A DNA stretch of 64,000 bases, from the NCBI GenBank assembly GCA_035301285.1, contig DATGUN010000007.1:1-64000 (forward strand), given 5' to 3'. Each line of letters opens with the position of its first letter. Positions within the stretch are counted from its first letter, which is position 1. Positions 35,204-43,219 of this stretch are shown piece by piece. Below the pieces are notes generated by a model that was not told where the DNA came from, searched no databases, and saw nothing but the letters and a program-made list of their open reading frames with translations. Both the position numbers and the translations under genes were made by a program. Origin of the DNA: DATGUN01 sp035301285 (GTDB lineage Bacteria; Bacillota; Bacilli; Bacillales; Amphibacillaceae).

Positions 35204-36546
35204 AAGATAAATATTTAACGGTAACAGCCTTAACAAAATATTTAAAAAAGAAATTAGAGTTGGATCCGCATTTAGAGAATGTTTGGCTTAGAGGAGAAAT
35301 ATCTAATTTCAAACTGCATAGCCGTGGACATATGTATTTGACCTTAAAAGATGATCAAGCAAGAATCCAAGCAATTATGTTTGCTGGTGATAATCGTAAC
35401 TTACCGTTCATGCCTGAAAATGGCATGAACGTTCTTGTACAAGGTCAAGTTAGCCTCTTCGAAAGATACGGTCAGTATCAACTCTATATTAAAGAAATGC
35501 AACCAGATGGTATTGGAGCCCTTTACTTAGCTTTTGAACAATTAAAAGACAAGCTAGATAAAAAGGGCTATTTCAATTCAATACATAAAAAAGAGATTCC
35601 ATCTCATCCAAAACATATTGCAATTATTACATCACCAACCGGTGCAGCTGTACGTGATATATTGACAACACTAAAACGACGTTACCCAATTGTTGAAACA
35701 ACGATTATACCTGTTCTCGTTCAAGGAAAAAATGCAACACCTTCGATTGTTAGAGGAATAGAGCTAGCCAATGAAATGGACATATTTGATACGATTATAC
35801 TTGGACGGGGCGGTGGCTCGATAGAAGATTTATGGGGATTTAATGAGGAACAAGTAGCTGAAGCGATTTATCATTCAACTATTCCAATTATCTCAGCTGT
35901 CGGTCATGAAACAGATACAACAATTAGTGATTTTGTGGCGGATTTACGAGCACCTACACCAACTGGTGCGGCTGAAGTAGCTGTTCCTTCAGAATTAGAA
36001 TTAAAACAAAGAATTTCGCAACAAAGACAGATCTTAACACGGTATATTCAAAATAAACTAGCAGAAGAAAATCGACACTTAAACAGGTTACAGGTATCTT
36101 ATGCTTTCAAATACCCAGCACATCTTATTAGACAAAAAGAACAACAATTAGACACATCGATAGAACGTTTAGAAAGGATTATAAAAACATTATCCAATCA
36201 AAAGAAGGAACGTTTACAAACGTTAAATAAACGGATATTGTTACAAAAACCTGGACAGAAATTAATAGATGCTAAGAAGCAGTTACAAACATCGAATGAA
36301 GCATTACAAACAGAAATGAAACGAATATTAGAAAAAAACCACAAAGATTTATTTAGTACATTGGACAAATTAAGTCTTTTAAATCCTTTAGAAGTTATGA
36401 AACGTGGTTTCTCAATAACATATAATCAAGACAATAAGATTATCAAGTCAATCGGACAAACTGAAGTAGATGAAGATATACAAGTATATCTAGAAGACGG
36501 TGTGTTAGATTGTCGTGTGAAAAATAAGAAGGAGGGACGAAAGTGA
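35200..36546 (+). CDS. xseA: Exodeoxyribonuclease VII large subunit
   Basis: A 448-aa subunit of the single-strand-specific exonuclease. An OB-fold domain (LTVTALTKYLKKKLELD, VWLRGEISNFKLHSRGHMYLTLKD) is followed by the catalytic domain (ITSPTGAAVRDIL, ILGRGGGSIEDLWGFNEE, SAVGHETDTTISDFVADLRAPTPTGAAE) and a long coiled-coil that binds XseB. It starts with GTG in a 4-nt overlap with folD, and its end overlaps xseB by 4 nt. Confidence 0.97.
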   Translation: MKDKYLTVTALTKYLKKKLELDPHLENVWLRGEISNFKLHSRGHMYLTLKDDQARIQAIMFAGDNRNLPFMPENGMNVLVQGQVSLFERYGQYQLYIKEMQPDGIGALYLAFEQLKDKLDKKGYFNSIHKKEIPSHPKHIAIITSPTGAAVRDILTTLKRRYPIVETTIIPVLVQGKNATPSIVRGIELANEMDIFDTIILGRGGGSIEDLWGFNEEQVAEAIYHSTIPIISAVGHETDTTISDFVADLRAPTPTGAAEVAVPSELELKQRISQQRQILTRYIQNKLAEENRHLNRLQVSYAFKYPAHLIRQKEQQLDTSIERLERIIKTLSNQKKERLQTLNKRILLQKPGQKLIDAKKQLQTSNEALQTEMKRILEKNHKDLFSTLDKLSLLNPLEVMKRGFSITYNQDNKIIKSIGQTEVDEDIQVYLEDGVLDCRVKNKKEGRK

Positions 36547-36776
36547 GCGAAGATAAAGAACAATCTTTTGAAGAGGCTATGGAATCGCTAGAAGAGATTG
36601 TAAATGAATTAGAAAAAGGTGACGTTCCTTTAGAAAAAGCAATTGAGTATTATCAAGATGGTATGAAATTATCAAAACTTTGTAATGATAAACTTAAAAA
36701 CGTTGAAGAGAAAATGACTAAGATCATGAATGAACAAGGAGAATTTGAGGTCTTCGATATTCAGGAGGAAGAATAG
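36543..36776 (+). CDS. xseB: Exodeoxyribonuclease VII small subunit
   Basis: A 77-aa helical protein with the family pattern SFEEAMESLEEIVNELEKGDVPLEKAIEYYQDGMKLSKLC. Several copies bind the XseA coiled coil. It begins with GTG in a 4-nt overlap with xseA, with GGAGGGA upstream. The last codons contain the ribosome site of ispA. Confidence 0.95.
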   Translation: MSEDKEQSFEEAMESLEEIVNELEKGDVPLEKAIEYYQDGMKLSKLCNDKLKNVEEKMTKIMNEQGEFEVFDIQEEE

Positions 36777-36778
36777 TA

Positions 36779-37663
36779 GTGAAAACAAATTTTGAACACT
36801 ATTTAGAACAAAAAAAGGACGTTTTTTTAAATGAATTAGGACGATATATACATGATTTAAATATACCGTCAAGATTGAAGGATTCGATGATATATTCATT
36901 AGAAGCAGGTGGTAAACGTATTCGTCCAATTCTTCTTATGGCGAGTAATGAAGCATATGAAAGTCGCCCCGAAAAAATCTATTCATCTGCGGTAGCTTTA
37001 GAAATGATTCATACATATTCATTAATTCATGATGATTTACCTGCAATGGATAATGATGATTACCGTAGAGGAAAGTTAACCAATCATAAACAATTTGATG
37101 AAGCAACGGCCATTTTAGCTGGTGATGGTCTACTGACATATAGTTTTAGTATTATAGCGAATGATCCGAATTTAGCAGATCATGAGAAAGTACATATTAT
37201 CCAAATGTTATCAAAGGCGAGTGGTCCAGAAGGTATGGTTGCTGGACAAGTATTAGATATGGAAGCAGAACAAAGTCCAGTTAATTTAACCGGTTTAGAA
37301 GAAATTCATGCATTAAAAACTGGAGAATTGCTTAGCTTTGCTGTTGAAATTGGTGCTTACCTTGGTGACGCCACTGAAGAAGAATTACAGTATTTGAAAG
37401 AATTTTCTTATTATCTAGGATTAATATTTCAAGTACAAGATGATTTATTAGATGAATTTGGTGATCCAGAGAAATTGGGGAAACCAGTTGGTAGTGATGT
37501 TGGAAACGATAAAAGTACATATCCCAAATTATTAACGCCAGAAGGTGCGATATCGAAGAAAACAGAATATCTCGAGAGAGCTGAAAGTGCATTGCTTAAA
37601 GCTCACGCAGCTGATTCTGCTTTAGCAAAACTGATGAACTATATTAGCAAAAGAGATCGATGA
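36779..37663 (+). CDS. ispA: Farnesyl diphosphate synthase
   Basis: A 294-aa prenyltransferase that makes farnesyl diphosphate from DMAPP/GPP and IPP. The first aspartate-rich motif is LIHDDLPAMDNDDYRRG, the second FQVQDDLLDEFGD; GGKRIRPILL binds IPP. GTG start with AGGAGG 10 nt upstream, inside xseB. The gene lies directly before the OLE RNA, the same order as in Halalkalibacterium halodurans. In Bacillus the dxs gene follows ispA; here OLE/oapA take that place. Confidence 0.96.
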   Translation: MKTNFEHYLEQKKDVFLNELGRYIHDLNIPSRLKDSMIYSLEAGGKRIRPILLMASNEAYESRPEKIYSSAVALEMIHTYSLIHDDLPAMDNDDYRRGKLTNHKQFDEATAILAGDGLLTYSFSIIANDPNLADHEKVHIIQMLSKASGPEGMVAGQVLDMEAEQSPVNLTGLEEIHALKTGELLSFAVEIGAYLGDATEEELQYLKEFSYYLGLIFQVQDDLLDEFGDPEKLGKPVGSDVGNDKSTYPKLLTPEGAISKKTEYLERAESALLKAHAADSALAKLMNYISKRDR

Positions 37664-37697
37664 ATATAGTCGAAATATGGATGGTTTTTGAGAATTA

Positions 37698-37706
37698 TGA
37701 TATAAT
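37698..37706 (+). promoter_or_regulatory. Possible extended -10 promoter upstream of OLE RNA
   Basis: TGATATAAT forms a perfect TATAAT with an upstream TG (extended -10), 15 nt before the first helix of OLE RNA. The -35 position (TGGATG) is poor. OLE could also be cut from the ispA operon transcript. Confidence 0.4.
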
Positions 37707-37711
37707 ATAAG

Positions 37712-38330
37712 CAACCGATATGGGATGGTGCAGTATTCTAGTCAATCCTCCGTTTCTGAAGGCGGGCCTAAAAATTCGCCAAAGGGCATATCGATGAAGT
37801 TCCTTGTGTTGGCTTGAGGCGCCCAGCCTTGGGTCAATGCTGGGAGTTAAGGTTTTCGGGCGATCCACAAAGGCATGTGGGCGTAGACCCGGTTACCGTG
37901 GAGGCCCATATTTGTAATAATCGCTAGCCAGTGATTATTATGAAATGGGGTATGAACCTATACAACTGGGTAAGGGACATCCAGTTGATAGCGTAGCCTG
38001 CCTTGAGTGGTGTTTGAGGGGATTAGGGTTTTGGATACTATATCCGGATGGCCACTGGATCTGTATTCAGTACCTATGAAATCAACACTGCAAAAGAGGC
38101 TAGGGAACGGCTAAAGATTGTTGAGGAAATCTCCTAGACTGTTTCTTAAAACGTCTAAATGGGATTATAGTGTGGACTAAGTGGTAATCCAGTCTGGCTT
38201 TTGGTGACAAGGCCAAAACAGTATGAAAGGGGAACCGCCTTCCATGGCAACATGAGGTTACTGTTTGGGAAAACCTACTGGACCTAAGCCACAGTTTTAA
38301 CCATTTAGACGACCATCCCTAACTTACATA
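37712..38330 (+). ncRNA. ole: OLE RNA (Ornate, Large, Extremophilic)
   Basis: A roughly 600-nt gene-free stretch between ispA and oapA, the known place of OLE RNA. It is far more GC-rich than its surroundings and full of complementary segments. The ends pair: GGGATGGT (37722-37729) with ACCATCCC (38312-38319). An 11-bp perfect helix joins 38152-38162 to 38301-38311, and many local stems occur (for example CCAGTTG and CAACTGG near 37970-37990). Known of the family: OLE RNA binds OapA, goes to the membrane, is very abundant, and affects tolerance to cold, ethanol and high Mg2+ in H. halodurans. Its molecular action is still unsettled. Ends are approximate, set by the outer helix. Both this position and the following gene make the identification strong. 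Confidence 0.93.
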
Positions 38331-38347
38331 ATCAGTTGGAGTCAATT

Positions 38348-38929
38348 ATGGAAAAACGTATGAAAACATCGATTAAATTCAGTGTAATGATTGCCGTTAT
38401 CACATTCGTGTTAGCGGCTATTTTTTCAATCATCTCATCATCCATTTTAAGTGAAGTCACATGGATGTTAGGGCTCTTCTTAGTGTTGATCATCGTATTG
38501 ATCGGTGTTGTTTTTGATATGTTGGGAATTGCTTCCACAGCCGCAAACGAATCACCGTTCCATGCGATGGCCTCCGAGAAAGTGACGGGGGCGAAAGAAG
38601 CCGTCATCATTATTCGTCATGCGGATAAATTTGCCAGTTTCTGCAATGACGTCATCGGAGATATATCCGGTATCGTCAGTGGAACAGCAACGGCTATTGT
38701 TGTGATAAAAATTGCCGAAATAACCGGAGGAACAGATGCAAATAATGTACAAGTCATTTTGAATGTCGTCTTGACCAGTTTTGTTGCAGCCATTACAGTC
38801 GGTGGAAAAGCAATTGGGAAGACATTTGCCATTCACAAATCGGACCGCATCATATTTTTTACGGGTAAAATTGTTTTTTTGATTCAAAATAAATTAAAAA
38901 TCCGTGTACTTCCAAAAGAAAAGAAATAA
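38348..38929 (+). CDS. oapA: OLE-associated membrane protein OapA
   Basis: A 193-aa membrane protein with a basic N terminus (MEKRMKTSIKFS), about four hydrophobic helices (13-33, 39-60, 110-130 and 139-157) and a basic C-terminal tail (KLKIRVLPKEKK). A conserved-looking middle part reads ESPFHAMASEKVTGAKEAV, then FCNDVIGDISGIVSGTA with a DxxxD pattern. The start at 38348 has GGAG 6 nt upstream; a TTG at 38336 overlaps this site. It lies about 28 nt after the last OLE helix. OapA is known to bind OLE RNA and anchor it to the membrane. Codon use is more C-rich than in genes upstream. Confidence 0.92.
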   Translation: MEKRMKTSIKFSVMIAVITFVLAAIFSIISSSILSEVTWMLGLFLVLIIVLIGVVFDMLGIASTAANESPFHAMASEKVTGAKEAVIIIRHADKFASFCNDVIGDISGIVSGTATAIVVIKIAEITGGTDANNVQVILNVVLTSFVAAITVGGKAIGKTFAIHKSDRIIFFTGKIVFLIQNKLKIRVLPKEKK

Positions 38930-38960
38930 AATCTTGTTATAACTGTCATGGGGTATCAAT

Positions 38961-39779
38961 ATGTCAAAAAAAAGAGTAGATGTATTATTAGTCGAACGAA
39001 ATCTAGCCGAAACCCGAGAAAAAGCCAAACGGATTATCATGGCCGGACTTGTATATACCGAACAATCCCGGATTGATAAGCCCGGTATAAAGGTGAATGA
39101 GGACATTCCCTTAACGGTAAAAGGCAAACCGATTCCGTATGTCGGTCGCGGTGGTTTAAAATTGGAAAAGGCGCTTAAGGATTTTTCAATTACGGTAAAT
39201 AACAAAATCATGGTTGATATTGGTTCGTCAACAGGGGGCTTTACCGACTGTGCCTTACAAAATGGCATCAAAAAGTGTTATGCTATTGACGTCGGTTATA
39301 ATCAATTAGCCTGGAAATTGCGTAATGACGAGCGGGTTATTGTTATGGAACGAACGAACTTCCGTTATGTGACAGCTGATATGCTTCAGGACACCCCCGA
39401 TTTTGCTACGATAGATGTATCATTTATTTCCCTCCAATTAATTTTGCCGGTGTTAAAAGATATCCTGGCACCGAACAGTCAGATTATTGCACTCATCAAG
39501 CCACAATTTGAAGCTGGGAGGGAGCAGGTCGGTAAAAAAGGGATTGTTCGTGATCGTAATGTCCATGTCGACGTCCTTGAAAAAACCTTAACATATGCAC
39601 GGGACCTTGGTTATAGTATTCACGGTCTGACGTTTTCGCCGGTTACCGGTGGAGATGGAAATATCGAATTTTTAGCACATCTCGGATGGAAATCAACGTC
39701 TTCCGTATTCAATGACACACGTGCAGGATTAAAACAGTTTGTTGAAAACACACATACGCATTTTCAGATAGAAAAGTGA
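38961..39779 (+). CDS. tlyA: TlyA family rRNA 2'-O-methyltransferase
   Basis: A 272-aa protein with an N-terminal S4 RNA-binding domain (KKRVDVLLVERNLAETREKAKRIIMAG) and an FtsJ/RrmJ-like methyltransferase domain with the SAM motif VDIGSSTGGFTDCALQ. Mycobacterial TlyA methylates 16S and 23S rRNA; the Bacillus homologue YqxC is less studied. A weak GGGG precedes the ATG. In Bacillus dxs comes before it and ahrC after it; neither is found here. Confidence 0.93.
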   Translation: MSKKRVDVLLVERNLAETREKAKRIIMAGLVYTEQSRIDKPGIKVNEDIPLTVKGKPIPYVGRGGLKLEKALKDFSITVNNKIMVDIGSSTGGFTDCALQNGIKKCYAIDVGYNQLAWKLRNDERVIVMERTNFRYVTADMLQDTPDFATIDVSFISLQLILPVLKDILAPNSQIIALIKPQFEAGREQVGKKGIVRDRNVHVDVLEKTLTYARDLGYSIHGLTFSPVTGGDGNIEFLAHLGWKSTSSVFNDTRAGLKQFVENTHTHFQIEK

Positions 39780-39807
39780 GTTTACTGAATGATCTGAGGT
39801 GAATTCA

Positions 39808-41511
39808 ATGTTAACAGAATTATCGATTCGTAATTTTGCCATTATCGATGAAGTTTCAATAACATTTCAAGAAGGCTTAACAGTTCTGACCGGTGAAACA
39901 GGTGCTGGTAAATCGATCATAATCGATGCGCTTCAATTATTAGGCGGTGGTCGGGGTTCAGTCGATTATGTCAGACATAAAGCCGCCAAGGCGGAAATAG
40001 AAGGGTTATTCAACATAGATGATAACAACCACCCCATCCACAGAACCTGTGTTCAATACGGAATGGAAATGGAAGATGGTATGATTGTTCTCGAAAGAGT
40101 CATTGCACAAAATGGAAAAAGCATATGTCGCGTAAACGGAAAACTTGTGACATTGGCTATTTTGAAAGAATTCGGGAAGCATTTGATTGATATCCACAGC
40201 CAACATGAAACACAGTCCTTGATGGATTCCGATAACCATATTCATTTATTGGATTTATATGGTCAAAAAACGATACAACCGGCCAAAAAAGCCTATGAAG
40301 AAATCTATTCACGCTTGATGTCCTTAAAGAAACGTTATGACGAATTAAATGAAAACGAGCAGGAAATGGCGCATAGACTTGACTTACTGGAATTTCAGCG
40401 CCAAGAATTAGAGGAAGCGGCACTGCAGCCGAATGAAGATGAACATTTGGAACAAGAAAGGCAGCAACTTGCTAATTACGAGGGGATCTTCAACAGTTTG
40501 AATGAAGCATATAATTCCCTTTCAGGAGAATTAACAGCCATTGACTGGCTTAATAAAGCACAAATGGCTCTACAAGAAACCAAAGATCTCGATCCATTCA
40601 TTAAAGAAAAAGCCGAAAGATTAACGGACAACTATTATTCAGTCGAAGATATTGCCATGGAAATCAGTCAACACACCGAAGCATTGGAGTTTGACGCTGA
40701 GAGGTTAAATGAAGTCGAATCCAGATTGAATGAGCTCAACCGACTGAAAAAAAAGTATGGTACAACAGTTCATGAAATGTTGGACTATCTTGCGAAAATA
40801 GATGAAGAAATCGAAACATTGACTGATAAAGACACTCATTTGGTTACACTGGAAAAAGAAATAAACGAACTGGAAAAAGACGCTTATCTGGAAGCCAAAC
40901 AATTACATGACGTAAGACGTGATTCAGCCAATGCATTAAAAACAGCTTTACAGCAAGAACTGAAAGGTCTCTATTTGGATAAAGCATCATTTGAAGTGAC
41001 TTTTCAATCCCCCATCAAAAAACATGGTGATACCATCTTACATAAAAATGGATTTGACATCCTTCACTTTTCCATTTCAACCAATATTGGCGAACCATTG
41101 AAAGAAATGGGTAAAGTAGCATCAGGAGGAGAGTTGTCACGGATTATGCTTGCCTTGAAAACATTATTTGCCAAACATCAAGGTGTAACAAGCGTTATAT
41201 TTGATGAAGTCGATACGGGCGTTAGCGGCAGGGTCGCTCAGTCGATTGCCGAAAAAATCCACATGATATCACGTGATTCACAAGTATTGTGCATTACCCA
41301 TTTACCTCAAGTGGCAGCTATGGCAGATAGACATTTATTAATTGAAAAAGAAGCAGGAACATCTCGTACAAAGACAAAAGTAACCGATTTGACAACTGAA
41401 GAACAAACCGATGAAATCAGCCGCATGATCACCGGCAGAGAAATTACTGAAACAGCAGTGGAACATGCCAAGGAATTGATTGAATTAGCATATGAATATA
41501 AACAAGCTTGA
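39808..41511 (+). CDS. recN: DNA repair protein RecN
   Basis: A 567-aa SMC-like ATPase that gathers at double-strand breaks and prepares ends for recombination. Walker A is LTGETGAGKSIIIDAL (from residue 28), the signature motif is VASGGELSRIMLAL, and Walker B is TSVIFDEVDTGVSG; two coiled-coil stretches (about 155-360) lie between. GAGGTG stands 6 nt before the ATG at 39808; the GTG 9 nt upstream is part of that site. It ends in a terminator, and the arginine repressor gene usual before recN is missing. Confidence 0.97.
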   Translation: MLTELSIRNFAIIDEVSITFQEGLTVLTGETGAGKSIIIDALQLLGGGRGSVDYVRHKAAKAEIEGLFNIDDNNHPIHRTCVQYGMEMEDGMIVLERVIAQNGKSICRVNGKLVTLAILKEFGKHLIDIHSQHETQSLMDSDNHIHLLDLYGQKTIQPAKKAYEEIYSRLMSLKKRYDELNENEQEMAHRLDLLEFQRQELEEAALQPNEDEHLEQERQQLANYEGIFNSLNEAYNSLSGELTAIDWLNKAQMALQETKDLDPFIKEKAERLTDNYYSVEDIAMEISQHTEALEFDAERLNEVESRLNELNRLKKKYGTTVHEMLDYLAKIDEEIETLTDKDTHLVTLEKEINELEKDAYLEAKQLHDVRRDSANALKTALQQELKGLYLDKASFEVTFQSPIKKHGDTILHKNGFDILHFSISTNIGEPLKEMGKVASGGELSRIMLALKTLFAKHQGVTSVIFDEVDTGVSGRVAQSIAEKIHMISRDSQVLCITHLPQVAAMADRHLLIEKEAGTSRTKTKVTDLTTEEQTDEISRMITGREITETAVEHAKELIELAYEYKQA

Positions 41512-41543
41512 AGACAGTCTATATAATAGGCTGTCTTTTTTTT
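41512..41543 (+). terminator. Terminator of recN
   Basis: A 10-bp stem (AGACAGTCTA with TAGGCTGTCT, one G-T) and a run of T right after the recN stop. Confidence 0.88.
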
Positions 41544-41731
41544 CAGGAAATTATTCTTCGTGTATGTCATCAACATCAAACCTTATACATCATAACACCC
41601 TTTTTAAAAAAGGAAATGATACACATCTTTTCTTGTGATGCACCAGTTTAAAACATGTCAAGTTCGGTCAAATTAGAAGTACAGAAAGAAAAAGGGATTG
41701 GGTAGGATTGAGGAGAGTGAAAAGGTTGGGA

Positions 41732-43003
41732 ATGAAAAACAAAATACGGATTGTAACAGGATTGATACTACTGATAGCTCTTTTATCAGCTCCTTTTATG
41801 ACATCAATGGAAAAATACCTTTCCATACCGAACAACATTGTAACATTTGATAACCACTTACCAATTAATGTTCCCGAATTAGGGGAAAAAATTACAGTTG
41901 ATGCTTCAAACGAAACAGTAAAAGCTTCGGGTACAGCAGAATTCACAAGCAATGATTCCGGTGATACATCACTTTTGTATGAAGTGGCTGGTTTACCCAT
42001 TAAAAAGGTGGATGTATCTGTCCTGGATGACTTGAAAGTCGTTCCTAGCGGCAAATCAATTGGAGTCCAATTGCATACGAAAGGCGTCCTTATCGTAGGA
42101 TTCCATCGTGTTAAAACAAAAGAGGAAAACATAAGTCCCGCTGAAAAATCAGAACTTAAAGCAGGCGATGTCATCACAAAAATAAACGGCGAAAACATTA
42201 AAGATGTTGAAGAAATCAAACCTTATGTCAATAAAGCCGGAAAAAAAGATGAATCATTGCATCTCACCATCAAACGTGGTGAAGAAGAGCTTGAAACAGA
42301 AATACACCCCGCAAAAGAGAAAAAAAGTGATGAATACCAAATTGGCCTTTATATTAGAGATTCAGCAGCTGGAATAGGTACAATGACCTTTTATGAGCCA
42401 AAATCAAAAAAATATGGCGCATTGGGTCACGTTATAAGTGATATGGATACCAAAAAACCAGTCGATATCAACGATGGTTCCATTCTTGAATCCAACGTCA
42501 CATCCATTGAAAAAGGTAATAAAGGAAATCCAGGAGAAAAAAAGGCCACCTTTTCATCCGATAAAAATAAAATCGGCACCATTACAAAAAATAGTCCCTT
42601 CGGCATTTTCGGGAAGCTCACAAAAACAAACGAAGACGAAGACGCTTTGCCAATTGCCCTATCAGATGAAGTCGAGAAGGGCCCTGCAAAAATCAAAACT
42701 GTCGTCGATGGTAATCAAATCGAGGAATTCGATGTAGAAGTCATAAGTAATATTTCACAGAAACATCCGTCAACGAAAGGACTAATCATTAAAGTAACCG
42801 ATGAAGAATTATTGGAGAAAACGGGAGGCATCGTTCAAGGCATGAGCGGAAGTCCGATTATCCAAAACAATAAAGTCATTGGTGCTGTCACACATGTGTT
42901 TGTAAACGATTCGACATCTGGCTATGGGGTTCATATTGAGTGGATGCTGCAAGAAGCCGGAATTGATATATTTGGGAATGAAGATGAGGATTTAGCAAGT
43001 TAA
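41732..43003 (+). CDS. spoIVB: Stage IV sporulation protein B (PDZ serine peptidase)
   Basis: A 423-aa forespore protease that signals to the mother cell by cutting SpoIVFA, which lets pro-sigma-K be processed. After an N-terminal membrane anchor comes a PDZ domain (ISPAEKSELKAGDVITKINGENI) and the SpoIVB peptidase domain with the His in GALGHVISDMDT and the nucleophile Ser in GIVQGMSGSPII. The ATG at 41732 gives an N terminus that lines up with B. subtilis SpoIVB, with AAAAGG upstream; TTG and GTG codons up to 41708 are also possible starts. Confidence 0.95.
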   Translation: MKNKIRIVTGLILLIALLSAPFMTSMEKYLSIPNNIVTFDNHLPINVPELGEKITVDASNETVKASGTAEFTSNDSGDTSLLYEVAGLPIKKVDVSVLDDLKVVPSGKSIGVQLHTKGVLIVGFHRVKTKEENISPAEKSELKAGDVITKINGENIKDVEEIKPYVNKAGKKDESLHLTIKRGEEELETEIHPAKEKKSDEYQIGLYIRDSAAGIGTMTFYEPKSKKYGALGHVISDMDTKKPVDINDGSILESNVTSIEKGNKGNPGEKKATFSSDKNKIGTITKNSPFGIFGKLTKTNEDEDALPIALSDEVEKGPAKIKTVVDGNQIEEFDVEVISNISQKHPSTKGLIIKVTDEELLEKTGGIVQGMSGSPIIQNNKVIGAVTHVFVNDSTSGYGVHIEWMLQEAGIDIFGNEDEDLAS

Positions 43004-43007
43004 CGGG

Positions 43008-43037
43008 GTTGGAAAATTATTTTCCAACTCTTTTTTT
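43008..43037 (+). terminator. Terminator of spoIVB
   Basis: A 9-bp stem (GTTGGAAAA with TTTTCCAAC), loop of 3 nt, then a T run. Confidence 0.9.
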
Positions 43038-43052
43038 GATTGAATTTGTCTT

Positions 43053-43059
43053 TGTCGAA
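43053..43059 (+). promoter_or_regulatory. 0A box upstream of spo0A
   Basis: A perfect TGTCGAA, the core of Spo0A-phosphate sites, 160 nt upstream of the spo0A start. It is in line with self-regulation as known in B. subtilis. Confidence 0.55.
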
Positions 43060-43143
43060 AAAAATCATATCGTGTAGTAATAAGAAGAAAAATCAAGATA
43101 AAATAAGAAAACCTTAAAAAAGTAATTTTTTTTTGAAATTTAA

Positions 43144-43172
43144 AAAGGAATACGCTTACTTATGTCGAATAG
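43144..43172 (+). promoter_or_regulatory. Sigma-H promoter of spo0A overlapping a 0A box
   Basis: AAAGGAATA (43144-43152) fits the sigma-H -35 element RNAGGAWWW and GTCGAATAG (43164-43172) the -10 element RNNGAATWW, 11 nt apart. A second perfect 0A box, TGTCGAA (43163-43169), overlaps the -10. This is the layout known for the B. subtilis spo0A sporulation promoter. Confidence 0.7.
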
Positions 43173-43219
43173 GATAAAATAGGGAAATTGTTATATGACA
43201 TAAAAGGAGGAAAATTGAA

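Noticed and set aside
37700..38335. Group II intron, RNase P RNA, tmRNA or 6S RNA in the ispA-oapA gap
   Set aside because: No intron ORF, no domain V-like hairpin, no tRNA-like ends and no tag frame. Position, size and the following OapA gene fit OLE RNA much better.
38552..38887. Open frames on the minus strand opposite oapA
   Set aside because: No ribosome site, and they only mirror the reading frame of a recognised membrane protein.
41544..41731. Sigma-G promoter of spoIVB
   Set aside because: Elements such as TGTATG and CATCATA occur, but their spacing of about 21 nt is outside the usual range.
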